Shown in pieces: positions 1-5,609 of a stretch of DNA of 8,090 bases; positions within the stretch are counted from its first letter, which is position 1; each line of letters starts with the position of its first letter. The translations under genes and the position numbers were made by a program. The DNA is from JBBRLG01 sp038231495 (GTDB lineage Bacteria > Planctomycetota > Planctomycetia > Gemmatales > Gemmataceae), in NCBI GenBank assembly GCA_038231495.1, contig JBBRLG010000349.1:1-8090 (forward strand). Reading direction: 5' to 3'. Below the pieces are notes generated by a model. It was not told the origin of the DNA. It searched no databases and saw only the letters and a list, made by a program, of their open reading frames with translations.

Positions 1-59
1 CCGTAGGCGGCACACGCGGGATTTGGACAGGCGCACAGCGACCAGTCTGGTTCGATCAT
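1..59 (-). CDS. N-terminus of a cysteine-rich (zinc-binding type) protein, probably a transposase; runs off the left edge
   Basis: Only 19 codons are visible, beginning MIEPDWSLCACPNPAC. Cysteines 9, 11 and 16 form a C-x-C-P-N-x-x-C pattern typical of an N-terminal zinc finger or ribbon in transposases and related DNA-binding proteins. The start is well supported: AGGAGG sits 8 nt upstream of the ATG. The gene is in a different frame from the broken transposase just upstream and starts about 75 bp after that protein's recognisable sequence ends. This suggests a second mobile element inserted into, or recombined with, the first. The transposase assignment is an inference from context and the cysteine pattern; most of the protein lies outside the window. 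Confidence 0.5.
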   Translation of the reverse strand, partial: MIEPDWSLCACPNPACAAY

Positions 60-67
60 GGCCCTTC

Positions 68-73
68 CCTCCT
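68..73 (-). promoter_or_regulatory. Strong ribosome-binding site AGGAGG
   Basis: On the minus strand AGGAGG stands 8 nt before the ATG at 59. It fixes the start of the cysteine-rich gene and shows that the leftmost bases are not simply the continuation of the upstream transposase frame. Confidence 0.7.
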
Positions 74-123
74 GGTACTCCTGCCACCATAGCAGGCCGG
101 AAACACCGCTGGAAGGTCGGTGG

Positions 124-564
124 AGTCACGACCCATTTCTCGCACCGCCTATACTTGTTGCGCGTGGTGCTGTAACCCTTGCCGATGGGGTATTGCTTCG
201 TCCAGCGCGGGAGGGTGTGTTCGTCGAAGCTCACCAGGGCGTCCGCGCGGTGGAGCAAGTGCCACGGGCAGGTACGGCGGCAGAAGGCATCGACCTCGTA
301 CCAAGGCAGGTGTCGCCGCCCGCCGCCGACCAGGTGCCGCGACGGACCGCGCCGGGCGCCGCACCGCCGGGCGAAGCCGGGGTCTGCCAGGTCGTCCAGG
401 TGGAAGACGCGCTCCAGGCCGATCACCAAAGAGAAGATGCTGGTCAACAGCCCTTGTCGCAAGGAGCCGTAAGCGTCCGCGAAGCACTCCTCGGCCGTGG
501 CCAGCCAGTCCAAGGCTTGCGGCATCAACAGGAACGCCCCCGCGTAGTGCGTCCGCGTCGCGAA
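124..564 (-). pseudogene. Catalytic-half (second frame) of a transposase-like protein, truncated at its C-terminus
   Basis: This frame is offset by -1 from the HTH frame at 1145-525 and opens with FFATRTHYAGAFLLMPQ. It continues through LDWLATAEECFADAYGSL, HLPWYEVDAFCRR, VSFDEHTLPRW and KGYSTTRNKYRRCEK. The SFDEH stretch looks like the first acidic residue of a DDE-type catalytic core. After CEK (about position 136) the sequence turns into low-similarity text, although the frame stays open to the window edge. The leader and start of another gene follow, so later catalytic residues are missing here. It could be made as a fusion with the upstream frame by -1 frameshifting at the heptamer at 564-570, or it may simply be disabled by an indel. 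The family assignment rests on residue patterns and memory of similar planctomycete proteins. Confidence 0.5.
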
Positions 565-1145
565 AAAGGGGGAGGCGGCAGCGGCACGGGCTGGCTCGGC
601 GGCACGGTTTCGACCGCGCGCGGCTGGGCGGGAGTGTTGTCCGCACGCGGCCGCGGTGTCGTTGCCTCGGCCCGCGCGGCCCGGTCGAGGCCGAACTTCT
701 TGCAAAAGTGGTGCAGGGCCACCGTGGAGACACGCACGCCCCAGGTGCTCTCGATGAAGTCGAGAAGGTCGTAGCGGGTGGCATCGGCGTGGGTCAGGAT
801 GAACTCGGCGATGGGGCCGGCAAAGCGCGGCAGCAACTTGCCGTGGGGCCGACCGGCCATGCGGTGGTGCGCCGCTTGCACCGCCTCCTTGGAAGAGACG
901 CCTTGCTGCCGTGAGGCCGTGGGTCGGCTGACGCCGACCAAGCGCGCGATCTGCGCGACCTTGAGCCCACAGTCACAGTGCAGCAGGAAATGACTGAGCA
1001 GCCGGCTGGAATAATAATCGTCGCCGCAGCGCTGCCGGAAGGCAAACGCGCCCTGCAACAGGCCGCGTTGCTCCGCCGTCAGTCGCTCTTCGGCAATCTG
1101 TGCTTGAGAAAGCCATTGTGCAAAAGCATCGCCTGTGACACTCAT
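525..1145 (-). CDS. Helix-turn-helix protein, first frame of a probable transposase
   Basis: This is a 206-residue frame. Residues 61-81 (LKVAQIARLVGVSRPTASRQ) form a clear helix-turn-helix. Residues 122-153 (TRYDLLDFIESTWGVRVS and following) look like a second winged-helix segment. This pairing is common at the N-terminus of transposases. From about residue 155 the chain becomes a Pro/Arg/Ala-rich linker ending in PLPPPPF, where a CCCTTTT heptamer allows a -1 shift into the catalytic-looking frame. Without a shift the last 12 residues (SRRGRTTRGRSC) look like out-of-frame sequence. The ATG at 1145 has AGGGAG 8 nt upstream, inside a hairpin. It could be a functional first ORF of an orfA/orfB element, or the front half of a frameshifted pseudogene. 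Confidence 0.6.
   Translation of the reverse strand: MSVTGDAFAQWLSQAQIAEERLTAEQRGLLQGAFAFRQRCGDDYYSSRLLSHFLLHCDCGLKVAQIARLVGVSRPTASRQQGVSSKEAVQAAHHRMAGRPHGKLLPRFAGPIAEFILTHADATRYDLLDFIESTWGVRVSTVALHHFCKKFGLDRAARAEATTPRPRADNTPAQPRAVETVPPSQPVPLPPPPFSRRGRTTRGRSC
564..570 (-). other. Candidate -1 frameshift heptamer C CCT TTT
   Basis: On the minus strand the heptamer CCCTTTT has X XXY YYZ form, and CCT and TTT are true zero-frame codons of the HTH frame (Pro193 and Phe194). Slipping back one base gives TTC GCG ACG, which enters the catalytic-looking frame exactly at F-A-T-R-T-H. It lies inside a run of five C and five T, so a simple homopolymer indel or sequencing error is an equally good explanation. 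Confidence 0.35.
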
Positions 1146-1149
1146 GAGG

Positions 1150-1180
1150 AATTCTCCCTGACACGATGTCAGGGAGAATT
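1150..1180. promoter_or_regulatory. 14-bp perfect inverted repeat covering the transposase ribosome-binding site
   Basis: The arms at 1150-1163 and 1167-1180 are perfectly complementary (AATTCTCCCTGACA and TGTCAGGGAGAATT) around a 3-nt loop. The minus-strand copy of AGGGAG at 1159-1154 is the ribosome-binding site of the ATG at 1145, so a transcript carrying both arms would hide it. A TACAAT box (1183-1178, minus strand) overlaps the outer arm, though its -35 is poor. Transcripts starting just below it would lack part of the hairpin. This layout resembles insertion sequences that silence read-through messages. It could equally be a repressor operator. Confidence 0.55.
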
Positions 1181-1233
1181 GTAACCCGTAACGACCAGAA
1201 ATTAACCGTCACGCCCCGAAAAACCGTTTGGTG

Positions 1234-1317
1234 CTAGTGGTTCAACTCACCTCAATCGACAGCAGCCTTCCGCACTACGGGGGTTTGGCTATCAATTCAA
1301 GTGAGTTGAACCACTAG
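1234..1317. mobile_element. 84-bp palindromic element with 17-bp perfect terminal repeats (MITE-like)
   Basis: The termini CTAGTGGTTCAACTCAC (1234-1250) and GTGAGTTGAACCACTAG (1301-1317) are exact inverted repeats. The symmetry continues inward to 30-bp arms with 26 matches, leaving a 24-nt loop. There is no coding capacity. Each end carries CTAG, which could contain a TA target duplication as for IS630/Tc1-type elements. It sits between the transposase region and a small membrane-protein gene and supplies that gene's TAG stop. Alternatives are a REP-like hairpin or a bidirectional terminator, although no clear T-run follows on either strand. Confidence 0.6.
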
Positions 1318-1613
1318 TCTTTAAAAAAGAAGGAGAAATAGATCAGGTTCACACTGACAATAACGATGCCAAGAAGAAGTAAACTGCCTGAGATGACCAG
1401 CCCTGCTCTTCCCGTTGGCGTGCGTCGGGCCGCAATACCACAGCCAAGTGCGACCAACTCCAGTATCACGCAAAGGAGTTCGCACAGGCCATAGGCCCAT
1501 CCCTCCAGGGTGAGGAAGAGGGCAGCTAGAAGATAGAGGCACCCCGGCAAAACGATACCAATGATGGCAGTCCACAGGCTGACTTTTCCCGGCGCTGCGT
1601 TGTCGTTGCCCAT
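1314..1613 (-). CDS. Small three-helix membrane protein, unknown function
   Basis: The 99-residue protein has three hydrophobic segments at about residues 13-36, 40-62 and 70-96, separated by short polar turns (notably AARRTPTGRAG). There is no signal peptide other than the first helix. The ATG is preceded by AGGGAG at 7 nt, a good ribosome-binding site. The family is not recognised; the general look (small, with a glycine-rich RRTPTGRAGL loop) is like planctomycete DUF4190-type proteins, but this is weak. The final FFFKD and the TAG stop run straight into the 84-bp palindrome, so the C-terminus may have been set by that insertion. Confidence 0.65.
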   Translation of the reverse strand: MGNDNAAPGKVSLWTAIIGIVLPGCLYLLAALFLTLEGWAYGLCELLCVILELVALGCGIAARRTPTGRAGLVISGSLLLLGIVIVSVNLIYFSFFFKD

Positions 1614-1752
1614 GACGAGTCTCCCTTACACAAAGGTCAAACACCTTATCGAGTCTCTTTCCGGAATGTAACCCGTCCTACAGAATCCACTTTTTGTCTT
1701 GTCATGGTTCACCCCCTCGCGAGGCTATGGCGGGCCGGGTAAGGCTCACCGC

Positions 1753-2199
1753 CTAACGGGGTATTCCCAGCGGCTCGGTCACAATGATCTGTAGTTCGGG
1801 TAGAGCTGCCTGGAGTTCCTTCAGCCCTGCGTCCGTCACCTTGGGTTCCAGAGGGGTGCCTTGCGACACGTACAGCGTCCGCAAGCTCTTAAATTCCTTC
1901 AGGTCCTTCAGCCCCGCGTCCGTCGCCGCGGTCTTGAAGAGGTCCAGCGTCTGCAAGCTCTTGAGTTCCTTCAGTTCCTTCAGCCCCGCGTTCGTGACCC
2001 CGGTGCCGTTGAGGCGCAGTTCCTGCAAGTTTTTGAGTTCCTTGAGTTCCTTCAGTCCCACGTCCGTGACCTGGGTCCTGTTGAGGTTCAGCGACACCAA
2101 ACTATCGAGTTCCTTGAGGTCCTTCAGCCCCGCGTCCGTGACCGGGATGAGGGTGAGGCTCAGCTTCCGCAAGCTCTTGATTTCCTTCAGCTCCTTCAT
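1753..2199 (-). CDS. C-terminal part of the broken LRR lipoprotein (after an in-frame stop)
   Basis: The 148 codons contain five further leucine-rich repeats of the consensus VTDAGLKELKELKSLQTLDL. They end in a cap (VTDAGLKELQAALPELQII) closely like the end of the intact LRR gene at 5610-6983. The frame is the same as that of the upstream ORF. Reading across the TAA at 2232-2230 keeps the repeat in perfect register (LRER-stop-LGDTKDTNAGMKEL). The ATG at 2199 has no ribosome-binding site at a useful distance, the nearest AAGGA being about 13 nt away. It is therefore best read as the tail of one interrupted gene, not as an independent protein. One repeat carries a five-residue insert (SQGTPLEPK). 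Confidence 0.6.
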   Translation of the reverse strand: MKELKEIKSLRKLSLTLIPVTDAGLKDLKELDSLVSLNLNRTQVTDVGLKELKELKNLQELRLNGTGVTNAGLKELKELKSLQTLDLFKTAATDAGLKDLKEFKSLRTLYVSQGTPLEPKVTDAGLKELQAALPELQIIVTEPLGIPR

Positions 2200-2229
2200 C
2201 CCCGCGTTCGTGTCCTTGGTGTCGCCGAG

Positions 2230-3129
2230 TTACCTCTCCCGCAAGAGCTTGAGTTCCTTCAGCCCCTGTAGCCCCGCTTCGTTCCTCTCGTAGTTGTAGC
2301 CGAGGTCCAGCGTCTGCAAGCTTTTGAGTTCCTTCAGCCCTGCGCCCGTGACCTCGGTGTGGCCGAGGTTCAGCGTGTGCAAGCTTTTGAGTTCCTTCAG
2401 CTCCAACAGCCCCGCGTCCGTGACTCCGGTGTTGTCGAGGTTCAGCGACTGCAAGCTCTTGATTTCCTTCAACTCCTTCATCCCCACGTCCGTGACGCCG
2501 GGGCCGGACCAATACTTGTTGTGGGCGCTGTAGAGGTTCAGCGACTGCAGGCTCTTGAGTTCCCTCAACTCCTTCAGCCCCGCGTCCGTGACCTGAGTCC
2601 AGCCGAGGTTCAGCGTGTGCAAGCTTTTGAGCCCCTTCAGCTCCTTCAGCCCCACGTCCGTGATCCGGGTGCCGGCCAAGTCCAGCTCCTGCAAGTTCTT
2701 GAGTCCCTTCAACTCCTTCAGCCCCGCGTCCGTGACCTGAGTCCAGCCGAGGTTCAGCGTGTGCAAGCTCTTGAGTTCCCTCAGCTCCTTCAGCCCGGCG
2801 TCCGTGACCCCGGTGCCGTTGAGGTACAGCACCTGCAAGCTCTTGAGTTTCTTCACCTCCTCCAGCCCCAGGTTCGTGACACCGGTGCCGGAGAGGTTCA
2901 AGCCCACGACGGGCATGCCGGGTTGCGTGGCGTCCACCATGACCGGGACGCCCGGCTTCATTATCATCTCCACCGCCGCGGCCTCATCAGCGGGCGCTGG
3001 GGCCGCTCCATCGGCGGCACGCAGGGCGACCTTTTCCTTGCCCGTTTCCTGCTCGCGAGATTCCTGACACCCGGGGCCGATCCCCACCACGGCCAGAAGC
3101 AGGCCGACATACAGGCTATGAGTCTTCAT
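2230..3129 (-). CDS. Exported leucine-rich-repeat lipoprotein, prematurely stopped
   Basis: From the chosen ATG at 3129 (GGAG 7 nt upstream) the protein is 299 residues long. An in-frame TTG at 3174 is possible but has no supporting site. Residues 1-21 (MKTHSLYVGLLLAVVGIGPG, then C) form a lipoprotein-like signal peptide, although GPG-C is an imperfect lipobox. A charged and Ala/Pro-rich linker follows to about residue 55, then PGMPVVGLNL begins the LRR solenoid. Nine repeats of mostly 24 residues follow, with xLxLxxTxVTDAGLKEL cores. The sixth carries an insert (YSAHNKYWSGPG). The ORF stops with TAA inside the tenth repeat, and six more repeats continue in the same frame downstream. With the tail, the gene would be about 458 codons, matching the 457-aa paralogue at 5610-6983. 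It lacks the shared start cassette and HEAT-like segment of its upstream neighbours. Such LRR proteins usually act in binding; the partner is unknown. Confidence 0.75.
   Translation of the reverse strand: MKTHSLYVGLLLAVVGIGPGCQESREQETGKEKVALRAADGAAPAPADEAAAVEMIMKPGVPVMVDATQPGMPVVGLNLSGTGVTNLGLEEVKKLKSLQVLYLNGTGVTDAGLKELRELKSLHTLNLGWTQVTDAGLKELKGLKNLQELDLAGTRITDVGLKELKGLKSLHTLNLGWTQVTDAGLKELRELKSLQSLNLYSAHNKYWSGPGVTDVGMKELKEIKSLQSLNLDNTGVTDAGLLELKELKSLHTLNLGHTEVTGAGLKELKSLQTLDLGYNYERNEAGLQGLKELKLLRER
2565..2769 (-). repeat. Exact 61-bp direct repeat inside the LRR gene, 144-bp period
   Basis: Bases 2565-2625 and 2709-2769 are identical over 61 bp. They are offset by 144 bp, exactly two 24-codon repeats. 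The two copies encode the same VTDAGLKEL-type unit with the GWTQ variant. This indicates a recent duplication of a two-repeat block or gene conversion within the solenoid. Confidence 0.85.
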
Positions 3130-3169
3130 TGTCGTTCTCCACATGGTTGGAGTTTTGGAAGTAATGGGC

Positions 3170-3208
3170 GTCAACCAGGCGATCCTGTTCGGTCCCTAGT
3201 GAAAAGAG
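3170..3208 (-). pseudogene. Decayed copy of the shared start cassette (ATG changed to AGG)
   Basis: Aligned without gaps to 5445-5483, 31 of 39 bases match. The match includes the leader (CTCTTTTC), the GGGACCGAAC region and the first codons. The start codon of the functional copies corresponds here to AGG at 3186-3184. The next codons read I-A-W-L, compared with M-T-S-W-L in the paralogue. It sits between the WD40 stop and the LRR lipoprotein start, so the LRR gene appears to have replaced an earlier cassette gene. Confidence 0.65.
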
Positions 3209-3209
3209 G

Positions 3210-4541
3210 TCAGCGCGGCGCCCGCCAGATGCGGAGCGTGCTTTCGCTGTCGATGGTGGCGATGCGCTTGCCGTCGGGGAAGAACCCGACGCTGGCGACG
3301 CCGCCGTTGTGGCCATCGTACTTGCGCAGTTCCAGGCCACTCTTCGCGTCCCAGACCCGCATGGTCTTGTCGAAACCGCCGGTGACGATGCGCGTGCCGT
3401 CCGGCGAAAACGCGACGCACCAGGGGTATTCGACTGCGCTGGTCGCGGGGATAGCCAGCAGGACTTTGCCCGTCTCCACGTCCCAGATGCGCACCAGGGT
3501 GTTGAAGCACGCGGCCAAACGCTTGCCGTCCGGCGAGAGGCAGACGTAGGCGAAGTCGCTGTAGCCAAGTTTGCGCACCTCCTTGCCGGTTTCAAGATTC
3601 CACAGGCTAATAGCCAGGTTTCTACCGGACGTTGCCGCGAGCTTGGTCCCCTCACTATAGGCCACCGTACTTACCACCACGAGACCTATCTGCTCGCTCG
3701 TGGCGTCGATCCCCCGCGGATGGGTGTGGCAGGCAAAGACGGCGGCCGTCTTGCCGGTTTTCAAATCCCACAGCTGCATCCTCCCACAACAATCGCCGGA
3801 AATCGCCTGGCCCACCGGACCGAACGCGACGCTGGCCACTGCGCCGGCGTGGCCTTCGTACTTGAGCAGTTGCTTGCCGGTCTGGGCGTCCCAAAGCCGT
3901 ACGGAATGGTCGTTGCTGGCCGAGAGTACGCGGGTGCCGTCGGGCGACAGCGCCGCGTCGCAGACGCTGTCCGTGTGGCCCTCGAAGACCCGGAGTTCCC
4001 TGCCGGTGTCGGCGTCCCACAGGCGCAGGATGTTCCCGTCGCCGCCGGTCAGCATGCGCTTGCCGTCGGCCGATACGCGGACGATCCCCGCCGCCTTGCC
4101 GATCACCCGGGGTTCGCGGTAGAGCTTGTCCTCGATGGCGGCGATGATGACCGCGGCACGGCGGCGCACTTCCAGGTCGTCGCTGATCGCCGCCGTTTGC
4201 AGCGCGTCGAGGGCGGGTTCGCCAATTTCTTTCAGGCGCGTGGTCCCCGCCTCGCGCTCTGTGAAAACGTCGCTGCCGAGTTGCCCGACCAGGCGCTCGA
4301 TCTCCTTGTTGTCGGCCGCGACGCGTTCCCGGCCGGCACCGACAACCCGGGGCGCCACGACAAGGTATTCGATCGGCTTGTCGTCGTCCGGTTTCCGAGG
4401 ACCGCCTGCCGGTGTGCTGGGGGGCAATCCTGGCGGCACCGCGACAAAGCACTCGTTCTCGTTGTTGTCGGGAGCGACGACGGCGCTTGATGGCAACGCC
4501 AACAAGAGGCAGGCGAAACAGCGTGGCAACCATGTGGTCAT
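3210..4541 (-). CDS. Exported HEAT-like/WD40 seven-blade propeller protein
   Basis: The protein is 443 residues from ATG 4541, chosen because AAGGAACCGAAC precedes it exactly as in two paralogous starts; a longer open frame upstream is not needed. Residues 1-23 are a Sec-type signal peptide (MTTWLPRCFACLLLALPSSA). Residues 24-78 are an unusual linker. Residues 79-139 are a HEAT-like helical segment (LGSDVFTEREAGTTRLKEIG, then EVRRRAAVII). Seven WD40 repeats follow, each built as S-P-D-G-x-R then LWDxxTG, with tryptophans near 175, 217, 258, 314, 353, 397 and 439. That is enough for one closed propeller. The chain ends STLRIWRAPR. The role is probably protein binding outside the cytoplasm, with no catalytic motif. 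Its start lies 26 bp after the DUF1080 stop, so co-transcription is likely. Confidence 0.88.
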   Translation of the reverse strand: MTTWLPRCFACLLLALPSSAVVAPDNNENECFVAVPPGLPPSTPAGGPRKPDDDKPIEYLVVAPRVVGAGRERVAADNKEIERLVGQLGSDVFTEREAGTTRLKEIGEPALDALQTAAISDDLEVRRRAAVIIAAIEDKLYREPRVIGKAAGIVRVSADGKRMLTGGDGNILRLWDADTGRELRVFEGHTDSVCDAALSPDGTRVLSASNDHSVRLWDAQTGKQLLKYEGHAGAVASVAFGPVGQAISGDCCGRMQLWDLKTGKTAAVFACHTHPRGIDATSEQIGLVVVSTVAYSEGTKLAATSGRNLAISLWNLETGKEVRKLGYSDFAYVCLSPDGKRLAACFNTLVRIWDVETGKVLLAIPATSAVEYPWCVAFSPDGTRIVTGGFDKTMRVWDAKSGLELRKYDGHNGGVASVGFFPDGKRIATIDSESTLRIWRAPR

Positions 4542-4563
4542 GTTCGGTTCCTTGCGAAAAGAG
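4473..4563 (-). repeat. Start cassette copy A (leader, RBS, signal peptide) of the WD40 gene
   Basis: This is a 91-bp module made of CTCTTTTCGC, the ribosome-binding stretch AAGGAACCGAAC, the ATG and 23 signal-peptide codons. The 65 bp at 4501-4565 match 5421-5485 with only two differences, which is far higher than the similarity of the rest of the genes. Confidence 0.85.
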
Positions 4564-4567
4564 GTTG

Positions 4568-5461
4568 TCACTTCAGCAACGACAACAGCCAGACATTGCG
4601 GAACTGGACGGGGTCTCCGTGGCCCTGTAACAGGACCGGCCCCGGCCCAGCCGGGTCCCCCGGCAGGGCGGCGGCAGTTGGGTTGGCGAGCTTGGCACCC
4701 TCGTGGACCTTCACCCCATTGTGGACCACCGTAACGGAAGCGTCCGTCGTCCTTCGGCGGTCCACGTACTCCGGCGGGTGGAACTCGATGTCGAAGGATT
4801 GCCACGTGCCTGGCGCCTTGCAGGCGTTGGTGGTCGGTGCCGTCACGCCGTAGACGGCCGCGCAGGATCCCGTGTTGCACGGCGCGCCGTAGCTGTCGAG
4901 GATCTGGATCTCGTAGCGTCCCTGCAGGTAGACACCGCTGTTGCTCCGCGCCTGGCCGATGGCCCCAGGCTTGTCCGCCACGCGGAACTCGACGTGCAGT
5001 CTGAAGCCCCCGTCGAAGGTCTGGCGGGTCATGATGTCCCCACCGCTTACCTCAAGAATGCCGCCTTCGAGGACTTTCCACGTCGGATCCGTCCGACCAT
5101 CCCTTTGGACCCAACCTTCCAAGCCCTTTCCGTCGAACAGGACGATGGCTCCCTTCGGTGGAGGAACGCTCGGCCAGTCGGTTCGGTCAAGGCGGTCCTG
5201 GAAGATCTGGAGCAGAGCGGCCGCGCGGCTACGTATCTCCGCGTCACCACTGTCCGTCGCGGCCCGGCGGAGGGCCGCCCGCGCGGGTTCGCCGATCTCC
5301 TTCAGACGCATCGTCGCCGCCTCCCGTTCTTTGAACACGTCGCTGCCAAGTTGTTTAACCAGGCGTGCAATCTCCGTCTCGTCGGGATCGGCGGCGACGA
5401 CGGGGACGAACGGCAGCAGCAACAAGAGGCAGGCGAAACAGCGTGGCAACCTGGTGGTCAT
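4568..5461 (-). CDS. Exported HEAT-like/DUF1080 (3-keto-disaccharide hydrolase family) protein
   Basis: The protein is 297 residues. Residues 1-23 (MTTRLPRCFACLLLLLPFVP, then VVA) are a signal peptide. Residues 28-90 are the HEAT-like segment (LGSDVFKEREAATMRLKEIG). From residue 103 the DUF1080 jelly-roll domain runs to the end, with its hallmarks in order: IVLFDGKGLEGW (106-117), TWKVLEGGILEV, the central SNSGVYLQGRYEIQILDSYG (173-192), CAAVYGV, GTWQSFDIEFHPPEY, VTVVHNGVKVHEGA, and a final GPVLLQGHGDPVQFRNVWL. This family includes 3-keto-glycoside hydrolases/lyases and many uncharacterised planctomycete proteins that act on or bind sugars. Activity here is inferred from the family only. It is followed 26 bp later by the WD40 gene and preceded by a WD40 gene relic. 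Confidence 0.9.
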   Translation of the reverse strand: MTTRLPRCFACLLLLLPFVPVVAADPDETEIARLVKQLGSDVFKEREAATMRLKEIGEPARAALRRAATDSGDAEIRSRAAALLQIFQDRLDRTDWPSVPPPKGAIVLFDGKGLEGWVQRDGRTDPTWKVLEGGILEVSGGDIMTRQTFDGGFRLHVEFRVADKPGAIGQARSNSGVYLQGRYEIQILDSYGAPCNTGSCAAVYGVTAPTTNACKAPGTWQSFDIEFHPPEYVDRRRTTDASVTVVHNGVKVHEGAKLANPTAAALPGDPAGPGPVLLQGHGDPVQFRNVWLLSLLK

Positions 5462-5483
5462 GTTCGGTTCCTTGCGAAAAGAG
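5393..5483 (-). repeat. Start cassette copy B of the DUF1080 gene
   Basis: This is the same 91-bp leader, ribosome-binding and signal-peptide module as at 4473-4563 (63 of 65 identical in the core) and at 6915-7005 (56 of 63 identical). Its upstream flank is the tail of a lost WD40 gene, a flank shared with the decayed copy near 3208. Confidence 0.85.
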
Positions 5484-5484
5484 G

Positions 5485-5577
5485 TCAGCGCGGCACCCGC
5501 CAGATGCGCGCCGTGCCGTCGAACCTGGCGGAGGCGAAAAAGGTGTCAGCTGGCAGGAACCGTTTCCCACGGGGTAG
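5485..5577 (-). pseudogene. 3' remnant of a deleted WD40 gene
   Basis: The minus strand encodes PRGKRFLPADTFF, then FDGTARIWRVPR and a TGA, the typical last blade of a WD40 protein. The intact WD40 gene at 3210 ends STLRIWRAPR. The DNA around the stop (5484-5508 against 3209-3233) matches at 24 of 25 bases, and the matching continues into the following start cassette. No start or earlier blades remain. The frame closes about 25 codons further upstream, next to the end of the LRR gene. The gene was probably lost by recombination between array members. Confidence 0.75.
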
Positions 5578-5609
5578 CGACTCCGATTTACCGCACCACC
5601 GTCAGGGCA

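Noticed and set aside
58..914. Long open frames on the plus strand across the transposase region
   Set aside because: They are antisense to frames with HTH and transposase-like motifs, have Arg/Pro-rich low-complexity content, and no ribosome-binding site was seen.
1646..1705. 19-codon minus-strand frame MTRQKVDSVGRVTFRKETR after a G-rich stretch
   Set aside because: It is too short, nothing in it is recognisable, and it lies in the leader of the 99-aa gene. A leader-peptide role cannot be supported.
1715..1724. 10-bp palindrome CCTCGCGAGG
   Set aside because: Short GC palindromes are expected by chance in DNA of this composition, and it has no partner features.
1784..3549. Plus-strand open frames with repeated SFSPASVT and LQLLQPRVRD motifs
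   Set aside because: These repeats are the antisense shadow of the LRR codons. The minus strand gives the proper LRR consensus.
3309..4490. 393-codon plus-strand frame opposite the WD40 gene
   Set aside because: The minus strand gives seven WD40 repeats and a signal peptide; the plus frame shows no domain.
4542..4880. N-terminal extension of the WD40 frame by 113 codons
   Set aside because: It overlaps the DUF1080 coding end, is basic and low in structure, and the conserved RBS cassette places the start at 4541.
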